Below are positions 1 through 6,603 of a stretch of DNA of 16,898 nt, piece after piece. The DNA comes from Pseudomonadota bacterium (GTDB lineage: Bacteria > Pseudomonadota > Gammaproteobacteria > Steroidobacterales > Steroidobacteraceae), in NCBI GenBank assembly GCA_021850555.1, contig JAJZLX010000381.1, forward strand, positions 1 to 16,898, written 5' to 3'. The notes under the pieces were generated by a model. The model did no database searches and was not told where the DNA came from. It was given only the letters and a program-made list of their open reading frames with translations. The position numbers and the translations under genes were made by a program. The stretch's first letter is position 1, and each line of letters begins with the position of its first letter.

Positions 1-176
1 AAAGCCGTCGGAAAGTGCGGTGACTTGTCTGAGGGTAGCCATTTGTCCGCCGCGGGCCCTGCCGGGGCATTTTGGTCTCGACTCGGCGTTTGTGGGGTCC
101 GGCAGGTACCGACCCTTTGCGGCCGGTCGCGACGGTCCGCTATTGGGAAATCTATGCCGCCAATTGCCCTGGCACC

Positions 177-575
177 TTATCCCTTCCGAGTCTGCTCCAG
201 CGCAAGGTGTGCATTCGAGTCACGTTGACCGAACGCTCGTCTATTGACGAAGAAGATCACAACGCTATATCCGAGGAACCCGGCACCCATTGGAACGAGG
301 AAACCATGAAGGCCCTCATGCAAGTATCCAAAGATCAAAAACATCGCGCCCATGAAGGCCATGAACGCCGGCGCGACGTATTTGGCCTTGCGCGACGTTG
401 ATTGCACACGTGCGTTACGAACGATCATTAGGTGTAGGGAGTCAACTTGTTCTTCGTGTTTTCCGCGACACGCCAGCCCATGTCCTCGGTCAGCGACACA
501 ATCTGGGCACAATCCCTTGCAGCAGGCCTTACAGGAGCCGATGGCTTCGCGTTCCGGGTGATTGAAACAGCGCAC
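177..575 (-). CDS. B-box-like zinc-binding two-helix membrane protein
   Basis: The 132-residue product starts with a compact Cys/His region (about residues 3-40: C3, H6, C15, C18, C23, C26, H32, C36, H40) in a B-box-like pattern that should bind zinc. Two hydrophobic segments follow (about 66-86 and 90-109), ending in a short polar tail, so the zinc module is probably tethered to the inner membrane. The start is GTG at 575, preceded by GGAG at 581-584 with a 5-nt gap; no ATG upstream fits better. Small proteins of this build are common in Xanthomonadaceae and are usually annotated as B-box zinc finger proteins. Their role is unknown, possibly protein-protein interaction. It stands alone here, with no operon partner on the same strand. 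Confidence 0.75.
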   Translation of the reverse strand: MRCFNHPEREAIGSCKACCKGLCPDCVADRGHGLACRGKHEEQVDSLHLMIVRNARVQSTSRKAKYVAPAFMAFMGAMFLIFGYLHEGLHGFLVPMGAGFLGYSVVIFFVNRRAFGQRDSNAHLALEQTRKG

Positions 576-816
576 TTTAACTCCAATGCCAAACTATGTT
601 TTGACCGCAAACATGCGATATTTCGTTACTGCACGACCGCCGTAGAAGCGCATAGGCTACCCGATGTCCGCATTGGGATGCTGAGAATACCGCGATGAAT
701 TTCTCAAAGTGACCGACATCGGCTATTTGCGGCGGTCTCCCGCCCCCTCAGTAGCCGATGTCCGCCCACACGGCGGTCATTGCGGACGTTCAACCCGCAT
801 TTGTGCCTGCACACGC

Positions 817-960
817 CTATTGACGTTTGCGACTAGCGAACGAGCCAACAGCCATGCCGAATGCGACTCCCAGGCCAACGCCAATAGCCAGTTGATGTGT
901 TGCGGCTCCGATACCAGCGCCAACGCCGATGCCAATGGCGAGCCACATGCCAATCTTCAT
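817..960 (-). CDS. 47-aa glycine-zipper membrane peptide
   Basis: A short minus-strand reading frame encodes 47 residues beginning MKIGMWLAIG and ending SRKRQ. Nearly the whole peptide is a hydrophobic run with Gly at every second to fourth position (IGIGVGAGIG, then IGVGLGVAFGMAVG), the glycine-zipper pattern of helices that pack in membranes. The basic tail RKRQ fits a cytoplasmic C-terminus. The DNA looks repetitive because of alternating GGC/GCC codons. An in-frame GTG at 990 would add ten residues (VVHEPPTAAP), so the start is uncertain. Many gammaproteobacteria carry unnamed proteins of this sort. No function can be assigned. Confidence 0.55.
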   Translation of the reverse strand: MKIGMWLAIGIGVGAGIGAATHQLAIGVGLGVAFGMAVGSFASRKRQ

Positions 961-1241
961 GGGCGCCGCCGTAGGTGGTTCATGAACCACACTTTACGCG
1001 AGTAAGTGGAAGACAAGCAAGTTGTCAGATTTCTATCGCGGCGAGCTCCGGAAAGGTATTTGCGGATCTATCTCAACCTCCAGATACAGGAAGCGCGCAT
1101 CTGAACCTCTGCAAGCGAATGACCGCATTCTGGACAAACTCGCGCGGGCCCCGAGTAACTGGTCATTGCCGGTATCGGCCACCGTCTTCGCGAAGGTTTA
1201 TTATCCAGGGCGGGGGTGGCTCTCTGTTACTATAAACCCAC

Positions 1242-1592
1242 ATGAACTCTGCATCTGCCTTAAAGGCCGTCCAGGATTCCTTAGCCCGAGGATCATCGAC
1301 ACCCTGCGGTTGGGAGAGCGATCGGGATGCATATATTCTTCGCAAGTCACAGGAGCTTTTGCAGAAGCTAATTGAACCCGTTCCGGCATCGGTAGTAGGC
1401 AGAGCCCATGACTATGATAACGAGGGGCTGAAGCCTTATATCGAGTCGTTTGCGATTGCACATTCAGATGATCATTGGCTCCTGTACCTGACGTCCTCCA
1501 ATCACTTCGCTTTGGCATATGGGAAAGATCCCGCAGAGCTTCGAGCCTTGGGCTTTGACTCGCCTGACGCGCTGACGGAGTGGCTTGGCTAG
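1242..1592 (+). CDS. Hypothetical cytosolic protein, 116 aa
   Basis: I do not recognise the family. The product has a normal soluble composition, with a helical N-terminal half and a C-terminal part rich in Trp, Tyr and Phe (HWLLYLTSSNHFALAYG) that looks like beta strands. It ends in an acidic helix, DALTEWLG. No signal peptide, membrane segment or metal motif is visible. The ATG at 1242 lacks a clear Shine-Dalgarno, but a TATAAA-like stretch lies just upstream, which could be a -10 element of a leaderless or near-leaderless message. It converges on the minus-strand ubiquitin-like operon. The balanced composition makes it more likely real than a chance frame. Confidence 0.5.
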   Translation: MNSASALKAVQDSLARGSSTPCGWESDRDAYILRKSQELLQKLIEPVPASVVGRAHDYDNEGLKPYIESFAIAHSDDHWLLYLTSSNHFALAYGKDPAELRALGFDSPDALTEWLG

Positions 1593-1733
1593 AGCGCGCG
1601 AATTCTTAAGGGCTTAATCTGAGAGTCCGGTATGGGGCTGGATATTCAGGGCGTCCAGCGGCCGCTTCTGGCCGATTTCGGACGCTCCTAGTGGCGCTCG
1701 CCGTTTACTCGCCATTGACGGTCGCGCAATCAT

Positions 1734-2144
1734 TTACAGGCCAAGGCGGTTCTTCAACCATAGAATAATACGTGCAAGCGCGCCTTGGCTTCGTGACGGA
1801 ACGTTGTAATAGCGCTGCCGATCCTGACGGTCGGCTTCCCGCCCTGCTGCGATCTGCTCCTTTGACCACTGTGGTGCCCAGACGATCCTGTCGCGGCGGA
1901 TGAAATAGTGCGACTGGCAACGCAGATTCCATGAACCAATGGACGGGTCGAGCGAGACCGTCCCCTTCTCCTCAGTGAGTCTCCATCCCCCAGGTTTGAG
2001 CGGTGTCACGACCCGGTTCCCGCATCCGCAGCAGCACAGATGACTGGCCGTCCGGTACTTCCTGGATATGTAGAGGATCCCGGGCTGTAGCTCGCGCGGG
2101 ATGGAATCGACAAACTGCGGGGCAACACGTTCAATCGGGCTCAT
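1734..2144 (-). CDS. DUF6527 family protein of the ubiquitin-like operon
   Basis: This 136-residue protein matches the DUF6527 pattern as I know it: an N-terminal strand region (FVDSIPRELQPGILYIS), a cysteine knuckle HLCCCGCGNRVVTPL, a central SLDPSIGSWNLRC strand, then a CQSHYFIRR motif and a WSKEQI helix. The Cys/His arrangement (CCCGC plus CxxHY) predicts a zinc-stabilised treble-clef-like fold. The basic tail with several Arg and Trp is less conserved. Members are typically encoded beside ThiF and multiubiquitin genes, as here. Its start overlaps the E1 stop by 14 nt, so it should be translationally coupled. Its biochemical role is not established; an E3-like, adaptor or target-recognition role is an inference. 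Confidence 0.85.
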   Translation of the reverse strand: MSPIERVAPQFVDSIPRELQPGILYISRKYRTASHLCCCGCGNRVVTPLKPGGWRLTEEKGTVSLDPSIGSWNLRCQSHYFIRRDRIVWAPQWSKEQIAAGREADRQDRQRYYNVPSRSQGALARIILWLKNRLGL

Positions 2145-3324
2145 AGGCGCCAGCAGAAGTGATTAGATTCGACCTGGTCGCAAAGAGTATCTGCCATTCA
2201 TTTGCGGAGTCGTAGTAGAACCCGCGAAGCTTCTTCCATTTCATCACCGCGAGAATCGCATTGAGCGCATTGAGGTCGGCCACCTGGATGTTTTTGTCAT
2301 AGACGTCCGCGCCGTCCGTGGTCGCGAAGGGAATCTGTGCCCGTGCCTTGTTCCGGTTGTCCGGCTGACTTGTCGTCGCGCGGAGTATGCCGCCGATCAT
2401 GCCATTCGCGGCCGTCAGCCCCATGCCAGTATCGATGAACGTGCCGCCAAACGACTCCAACCGTTCGATGATAGACCGTTTGCCGGGATTGGCGTCCATG
2501 CACACGAACACACACTGCATGTTCCTTAGCTGTTCGACATTTGCTGATTCGATGTACTCGGGGTGTGCAAATATCCGCTTGTGAAGCACGGAGTATTTCG
2601 CCTTGAAGTACTCAACCTTAAACGGGAATGCGTGCAGCTCGTCTTTCGACGCCGCGCCGGGCGATCGGAAGGCGTTGTGTGAAGAGAGGATATCGCCGTC
2701 GTAGAGGTGGATCTCGTTGACCGGTGTCTTACTGAGGAGATCAAGCACGTACGCACCGGTTCCGCCAAGGCCCACGATCGCGACTCGCTCGACGGCGAGC
2801 TTCGCCGAGATCGCCTCGATCTCGGCGCGAGCTGAAGCCGTGTCCAGGTACATGAACGGCGACTTGTCGTCCTCGGGTTCTACGATGCGCCTCGTGAGCG
2901 GGGTGACGCTCGGGTCAACTTGCCGCGCCGGCCCCCACAGGTATGCGACGTAGGTCCTGATCTTCTTCGCGTAACTCTCGTACATGCCGGTCTTTGGGAT
3001 GCACGAGAATTGGTACGTCGACGTCAGATCGTCGCTAAACCGCTCAGATGAAGCCCTCGCTCCGAGCCCATGGATCGGCTTGCCGTCTCCCCCGTGCGGC
3101 ATCTCACCAGCGAACTTAAGCCAGTGCGCGTCCGGCTTGTTGACGATTTCACCATTCAGGTTGAGCTTGCAGATCAAGACACCGTCTGTTTTGACTGCCC
3201 GCCCAGCCGCAAGGTACGGCACGTCGTGAACGACCAGGTTGCCTCCGCCGACAACGCTGACGCAGTAGCCTTCGTCTCGGAGTTGCCGCAAGTCCTCGTT
3301 ATGATCGACCAGTGGGTGTGACAT
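2131..3324 (-). CDS. ThiF-family E1-like adenylyltransferase with extra N-terminal domain
   Basis: The 397-residue product has two parts. Residues 180-380 form a ThiF/E1 adenylation domain: the nucleotide loop VGLGGTG (184-190), the acidic LYDGD (207-211), SSHNAFRS with N217 and the candidate arginine finger R220, then CVFVCMDAN (271-279) and FIDTGMGL. It should adenylate the C-terminus of the adjacent ubiquitin-like protein. Residues 1-165 match a domain often found N-terminal to ThiF in such operons (DUF6791-like by memory), with Cys at 21, 52 and 108; it may stand in for an E2. No canonical E1 catalytic-cysteine domain is evident. The ATG at 3324 is chosen because it begins recognisable protein and overlaps the Ubl stop by 26 nt; an upstream start at 3426 would add 34 implausible residues. 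Confidence 0.9.
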   Translation of the reverse strand: MSHPLVDHNEDLRQLRDEGYCVSVVGGGNLVVHDVPYLAAGRAVKTDGVLICKLNLNGEIVNKPDAHWLKFAGEMPHGGDGKPIHGLGARASSERFSDDLTSTYQFSCIPKTGMYESYAKKIRTYVAYLWGPARQVDPSVTPLTRRIVEPEDDKSPFMYLDTASARAEIEAISAKLAVERVAIVGLGGTGAYVLDLLSKTPVNEIHLYDGDILSSHNAFRSPGAASKDELHAFPFKVEYFKAKYSVLHKRIFAHPEYIESANVEQLRNMQCVFVCMDANPGKRSIIERLESFGGTFIDTGMGLTAANGMIGGILRATTSQPDNRNKARAQIPFATTDGADVYDKNIQVADLNALNAILAVMKWKKLRGFYYDSANEWQILFATRSNLITSAGAYEPD

Positions 3325-3547
3325 CGAATTCGGTGTTGCGCCTCTTAACGATGACCGATTCGCCGGCGGAAAGCATGCCCGTCTTTGGCTTCTCCGCGTG
3401 CTCGAACGTAACGTGGTACAAGACATTTGGGTCGATCTGGTTCCCAGGGAACCCGAGTTTCACCACCTGCTCGTACGTCACGACGTCCGTGGGCACTGAA
3501 TGGTCCGTACCGTTGACCTTGATCTCGTACTCATGCTCTTCCGACAT
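3299..3547 (-). CDS. Single-domain multiubiquitin-family ubiquitin-like protein
   Basis: This 82-residue protein is first in the operon and consists of one beta-grasp-like domain: strand YEIKVNGTDHSV, helix YEQVVKLG, strand LYHVTFEH, then SVIVKRRNTEFDV. This agrees with the multiubiquitin domain (PF14452 type), but only one copy is present instead of tandem repeats. It should be the modifier activated by the ThiF protein. The C-terminus is TPTGRS, with no di-glycine and only one Gly three residues from the end, so conjugation would need processing at that Gly or non-canonical chemistry. AGGGA lies 7 nt before the ATG. Its last 26 nt overlap the E1 gene. Confidence 0.85.
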   Translation of the reverse strand: MSEEHEYEIKVNGTDHSVPTDVVTYEQVVKLGFPGNQIDPNVLYHVTFEHAEKPKTGMLSAGESVIVKRRNTEFDVTPTGRS

Positions 3548-3604
3548 ACTACGTCCCTTTTCCAGCTCTGGAATTCAATAGCGGCACTGGAACTGCTGAA
3601 CCTC

Positions 3605-3632
3605 ATCATACGCCACGTGCAAGTAACAGCAA
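3605..3632 (-). promoter_or_regulatory. Predicted promoter of the ubiquitin-like operon
   Basis: Reading the minus strand, TTGCTG (3632-3627) and TATGAT (3610-3605) are separated by 16 nt, a good sigma-70 arrangement. Transcription would begin near 3598, leaving a leader of about 50 nt before the Ubl start at 3547. The AGTAACA repeat at 3622-3628 overlaps the -35 hexamer and spacer, so a protein bound there would block RNA polymerase. The prediction rests on sequence match alone. Confidence 0.5.
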
Positions 3633-3716
3633 GGGAACGTTCAGTAACAAATTGGTATTCTGAGTAACATATGGTACGTTGAACACCGGGCGGTTTCCTG
3701 CATTACCAGTTACCCA
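3622..3716. promoter_or_regulatory. Repeated operator array between divergent operons
   Basis: AGTAACA occurs three times in direct orientation at 3622-3628, 3643-3649 and 3663-3669, with start-to-start spacings of 21 and 20 bp, about two helical turns. The second and third copies are followed by TGGTA or GGTAC, and GTAACATATGGTAC (3664-3677) is a near-perfect palindrome with one mismatched pair. An inverted copy (GTAAC-T-GGTA on the minus strand) lies near 3703-3714. This is the layout expected for cooperative binding by the adjacent XRE protein (3734-4090), controlling both its own gene and the ubiquitin-like operon. Protein binding is inferred. Confidence 0.55.
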
Positions 3717-3733
3717 TACCATCACGTTTCTAT

Positions 3734-4090
3734 ATGGCGAGCAGACGGGGTAATATTCCAAGCGAAGATGCCTGTATCGAGCGAGAGATCCGCGAAGCGA
3801 TCGGCAGCCGCATCTCAGAAATGCGGAGGAAGCGGAAGCTCAGTGCCCGCCTGGTGGGCGAGAAGCTTGGCGTGTCGCGCGAGGCGATCACGCACATCGA
3901 AACGGGTCGGAACAACATCACGGCAATCGCGCTGTGGAAGCTGGCGACGCTTTTTCGCTGTGACATCAAGGATTTTTTTCCCGACGTCCCGGACGGGTAC
4001 GGCCTCACCAAGGTCGACACCGACAAGATCGCCGAAGAAGGCGGCCGCAGCGCCGCGGACTGGGCGCGCCAACTATTCGGCAAGAAGTGA
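3734..4090 (+). CDS. XRE-family transcriptional regulator of the ubiquitin-like island
   Basis: The 118-residue protein carries one Cro/C1-type helix-turn-helix at about residues 24-80 (IGSRISEMRRKRKLSARLVGEKLGVSREAITHIETGRNNI in two blocks, then LWKLATLF). The segment CDIKDFFPDVPDG closes the domain, as in many prophage-type repressors. About 30 C-terminal residues, rich in Gly, Ala and Lys, could contact the partner protease. It is transcribed away from the Ubl-E1-DUF6527 operon and is followed after 10 nt by the ImmA-like gene, a standard repressor-protease pair. It probably represses both directions through the repeats at 3622-3716. The ATG at 3734 lacks a strong Shine-Dalgarno. Identification as XRE is secure; its target is inferred from position. 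Confidence 0.9.
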   Translation: MASRRGNIPSEDACIEREIREAIGSRISEMRRKRKLSARLVGEKLGVSREAITHIETGRNNITAIALWKLATLFRCDIKDFFPDVPDGYGLTKVDTDKIAEEGGRSAADWARQLFGKK

Positions 4091-4100
4091 CTGACACCAT

Positions 4101-4592
4101 ATGATGATCGAACGCATCGAGACAGAAGCCGAGCGTCTCCTCGCCGAGGCGAACGTACGCTCAGTACCCGTCCCAATCGAGGAAGTAGCGCGGCACCTGC
4201 GCATCTCCATCAGCCGCGCGCCGAGCGCCGACTTCTCGGGTCTTCTCATCCGCAAGGAAGGCCGCGCCCTCATTGGCGTGAACAGCAGCGAAGCTCCCGT
4301 GCGCCAGCGATTCACAATCGCCCACGAACTCGGTCACTATATCTTGCATCCTCGCAAGGACGCGTTCGTAGACTTCCGAAAGGATAGGGGTGCGACCGAA
4401 CTGAGGCCACCCCGAGAACGGCAGGCAGACATGTTTGCTGCTGCGCTCCTCATGCCGCGCTCCCAATTGCGCAAGGATATACGAAAGCTCGCGAAGGACG
4501 GAGTGACCGAGACGGTGACCGACATGCTCGCGGTTCGCTACGGCGTCAGCGAAGAGGCCATGCGGATTCGCCTCATCAATCTCTTGCGCTGA
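4101..4592 (+). CDS. ImmA/IrrE-family zinc metallo-endopeptidase
   Basis: The 163-residue protein has the gluzincin signature RFTIAHELGHYILHP, with HELGH at residues 75-79 (zinc ligands H75 and H79, catalytic E76). The downstream helix RERQADMFAAALLMP supplies the third ligand, likely E106. The N-terminal part (IETEAERLLAEANV...VPIEEVARHLRI) is the usual helical cap, and the C-terminal helices (VTDMLAVRYGVSEEAMRIRL) look like a winged-helix-type recognition module. Length is normal. Family members such as ImmA cleave a cognate XRE repressor on a stress signal. Placed 10 nt after the XRE gene, it should release repression of the divergent ubiquitin-like operon. The trigger is unknown. Confidence 0.92.
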   Translation: MMIERIETEAERLLAEANVRSVPVPIEEVARHLRISISRAPSADFSGLLIRKEGRALIGVNSSEAPVRQRFTIAHELGHYILHPRKDAFVDFRKDRGATELRPPRERQADMFAAALLMPRSQLRKDIRKLAKDGVTETVTDMLAVRYGVSEEAMRIRLINLLR

Positions 4593-5048
4593 GTAAATGG
4601 ACCCTGTTCTCGTGCCGTAATGATCCCCGGACTAGACACAGAGGCGCGACCTGATCTTGGTGGACTATCCCACCCCGGGGACGAATGACCTGGTTTGTTG
4701 CCAAGTCACCCTGAGTGTCAGCTTTTGGGGTGCCGCGAAGCTTCTTCCGGGTGACCGCAAGTGGCCGGAAGGCGTCACCCACGGCTAAGGTTCTGTTCTC
4801 GGTCGACTGGAAAGTTATTCGAGGGTCTGTGGCGTGGATGCTAGCGGTGAAACACGGTTGGACGCCTATTCTTGAGCCTGCGGATCGATACAGGTTTCCG
4901 CGTCCTATCCTCAAAATCGGGCGCTTTTCAATCCCCGTTTACACTATCCACTGGCTCGACCGCCCTGACACAGGGCGGCTCTTTCGCCGCGGGGGCCGAT
5001 CGGCATTTTCATGCGGGGGTGGACGCGGCCGCGGGGTTCCCGTTCGCT
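4593..5048. other. 456-bp stretch without a convincing gene
   Basis: No reading frame here has a recognisable protein. CCGCCCTG-ACA-CAGGGCGG (4960-4978) is an 8-bp perfect hairpin followed by CTCTTT, a weak candidate terminator on the plus strand. CTTCCGG (4744-4750) pairs with CCGGAAG (4765-4771), while the overlapping GGGTGAC (4749-4755) pairs with GTCACCC (4774-4780), giving two mutually exclusive hairpins. A plus-strand frame from 4715 runs into the sigma-factor gene and is not believed. The stretch near 4600-4640 could be the relic of an insertion-sequence end, but I cannot name it. Confidence 0.4.
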
Positions 5049-5627
5049 TCAGAATCGTGAGACAGGAGCACGGAGACCGAGCAAAATCGTCGCCCGCGAA
5101 ATGTGCTTCTGGATCGTGCGATGAGAGATGCCGAACTCTCGCGCGATCTCCTGGTAGCTGTAGCCGCTGCGGTGCGCAAGAAAGATCTGGCACGTGCGGC
5201 AACTGACCCGATTCAGCCTCTTCGTGACCTGCTCGAGGCGTTCCTGCGCGGCAAGGACTCGGTCGGCGCTCGGAGTCTCATCGCACCAGACGGGATCGTG
5301 ATCCAGCGCTGGGAGCACATCCGGATCCATGGGCACAAGTCTCTGGCGGCGATACTGGTTAATGGCCAGATTCATCACGATCGTGGCCAGCAGTCCCGCT
5401 TCATTGTGGATCGCGTGGGCGCGCCGATACTCAAGGAAGCGGACATATGCGTCCTGCACCAGATCTTCGGAATCTTCGGGTGATCGGCCGGCTCTTGCAC
5501 AGACCCTCATGAGCCGCGAGTGCCAGGGCGGCGACAGTCGGTCGCGACAAGCCGCCCGATGTCTTAGCCGGCGTCGCCCGAGATTCGACCTTCGCTGCGG
5601 GGCGTGCAATTCCATAGACACCGACAT
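5049..5627 (-). CDS. ECF-like RNA polymerase sigma factor
   Basis: The 192-residue product has the sigma-70 region 2 signature SPEDSEDLVQDAYVRFLEYRR followed by LLATIVMNLAINQYRRQR, a variable acidic linker, and a region 4 helix-turn-helix FLAHRSGYSYQEIAREFGISHRTIQKHISRA. This two-domain layout without region 3 is typical of ECF sigma factors, closest in style to the FecI-like group. The first 27 residues are Arg-rich and do not resemble the family, so the true start may be M40 (5510) or an upstream frame may have been lost. No FecR-like anti-sigma gene or TonB receptor follows, so its signal is unknown. A broken small HTH gene lies 18 nt upstream on the same strand. Confidence 0.85.
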   Translation of the reverse strand: MSVSMELHAPQRRSNLGRRRLRHRAACRDRLSPPWHSRLMRVCARAGRSPEDSEDLVQDAYVRFLEYRRAHAIHNEAGLLATIVMNLAINQYRRQRLVPMDPDVLPALDHDPVWCDETPSADRVLAAQERLEQVTKRLNRVSCRTCQIFLAHRSGYSYQEIAREFGISHRTIQKHISRATILLGLRAPVSRF

Positions 5628-5645
5628 TGCCTGGTTCGCGTGCCG

Positions 5646-5939
5646 TCAGGCGGCCGCCGCGACTCCTCCAGGGGTGGGACGCTCCTCAGCCGTAGTCCGT
5701 CCCATTCGCTGAATCCGTGCTTCGACCGCCCCCAACGTATGCCGGTGCTGTCGCCCGATTTCCTCGGGACGCTGTCCTGCTTTGGATGCCTCGACCAATC
5801 AGGTCTCCTCGCCGGTGGTCCAGGGCTGCCCGACGTTGTCTGGCAGCAGGGCGCCACGTTGCGGGCGCGCCTCTGCTCGCACGCGTGCTGTGATCGCGTA
5901 AGCCGCGCCCGCAGCGCTTCCGCACGATGACCCACCCAT
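5646..5939 (-). pseudogene. Small HTH/Myb-like protein interrupted by in-frame TGA
   Basis: Reading from ATG at 5939, the frame gives VGQPWTTGEET, a TGA codon at 5801-5799, then directly LVEASKAGQRPEEIGRQ, HRHTLGAVEARIQRMGR and a stop at 5648-5646. The two parts make a continuous match to a family of small proteobacterial proteins with the pattern G-PW-EE-LV-F-G--EIA--H-RT-GAIEARL-RLGR, which reads like a Myb/HTH DNA-binding module. The TGA sits where any residue would be tolerated, for example TGG mutated to TGA. A TTG follows the stop immediately and could restart a 50-residue product. Context: 18 nt upstream of the sigma factor on the same strand. I treat it as a broken gene with moderate confidence. 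Confidence 0.5.
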
Positions 5940-5962
5940 GCATACGCGCTCGATAAGATCAG

Positions 5963-6051
5963 GTGCTCCCATAAAGGGGACAGTCTACAGCGTCCCCGAA
6001 ATGGGAGCAAGCAGGAGGAACGCTACCTTGATGCTCCTGATTTGGGAGCAC
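5963..6051. promoter_or_regulatory. TGGGAGCA repeats upstream of small XRE gene
   Basis: TGGGAGCA occurs at 6002-6009 and 6043-6050 in direct orientation, and its inverse TGCTCCCA at 5964-5971, all in the 90 bp before the XRE start at 6055. The copies at 5963-5971 and 6043-6051 extend to nine matching bases as an inverted pair (GTGCTCCCA / TGGGAGCAC). This spacing suits autoregulation by the adjacent XRE protein. The last copy also contains the GGGAG ribosome binding site, so binding there could affect both initiation steps. This is inferred from the repeats only. Confidence 0.4.
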
Positions 6052-6054
6052 AAA

Positions 6055-6297
6055 ATGGGCAAGCATCTCCGCACGGCACGCCATAAGGCGCTGATCGCAG
6101 CACTAAAAGCGGCCCGAGAGGCCGCCGGCATCACGCAACGCGAGCTCGCGCGGAAGCTCGATCGCGCCCATTCATTCGTTGGCAAGATCGAATCCGGGGA
6201 GCGTCAGCTCAACGTGCTCGAGTTTTGCGAATACGCGGACGCGCTCGGTGCAGATGCAGGGGAAATGATTAGGGCGGTTCTGAGTTCGAGAGGGTAA
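6055..6297 (+). CDS. Small XRE-family regulator
   Basis: The 80-residue protein is little more than one Cro/C1 helix-turn-helix: KALIAALKAAREAAGITQREL, then ARKLDRAHSFVGKIESGERQLNV, followed by a closing helix LEFCEYADALGADAGEMIRAVL. The start at 6055 is chosen because GGGAG lies 6 nt before it and the family usually begins just ahead of the domain; an ATG at 6031 with AGGAGG about 12 nt upstream is possible. No partner toxin is recognisable next to it. Small XRE proteins of this form occur in mobile elements as repressors or antitoxins. Here it lies between the sigma-factor patch and the element backbone, and probably binds the TGGGAGCA repeats in front of it. Confidence 0.85.
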   Translation: MGKHLRTARHKALIAALKAAREAAGITQRELARKLDRAHSFVGKIESGERQLNVLEFCEYADALGADAGEMIRAVLSSRG

Positions 6298-6603
6298 AGG
6301 GGACCGTGATGGTCGCCGTGCAAACGCGACCCGCCCTTTAAGGAGGAGATCGCCGCGGCGTTATGCGACAGCGTCAAGTGCGCGAAAAGTGCCGGGCTAC
6401 GGCGAAGCCGTAGGCAATTGCGTTCGTGACGGACGCCTACGACTGACGTCATTTCATGGCGTCGTGGTTGCATTGGCCGACGCGCAGACTCGATGCAACA
6501 GTGCCTTGCATTTGGCGTTGACCGATGGTCTGTGAAGCTGTAGCGTGTCCGCATAGAACGGCGCAGTGGTCGTGGCGGTGCGCCAGCACTTTGAGGCATT
6601 GTC
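6298..6603. other. Gene-free stretch after XRE regulator
   Basis: No credible coding frame is visible. CTACGGC-GAA-GCCGTAG (6397-6413) forms a perfect 7-bp hairpin with a 3-nt loop about 100 nt after the XRE stop. It has no T-run, so it is not a standard Rho-independent terminator. Nothing else stands out. Confidence 0.4.

Noticed and set aside
4600..4640. IS21-type insertion-sequence end
   Set aside because: The stretch with CGTGCCGTAATGATCCCC has a faint resemblance, but no transposase, no matching second end and no target duplication were found.
4960..4979. Rho-independent terminator
   Set aside because: The 8-bp hairpin is perfect but the following CTCTTT is too poor in T, and no gene ends close by; kept only as a note in the gene-free entry.
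4715..5206. Plus-strand frame of 163 codons before the sigma factor
   Set aside because: Runs into the antisense of the sigma-factor gene and becomes low-complexity there; no family recognised and no ribosome binding site.
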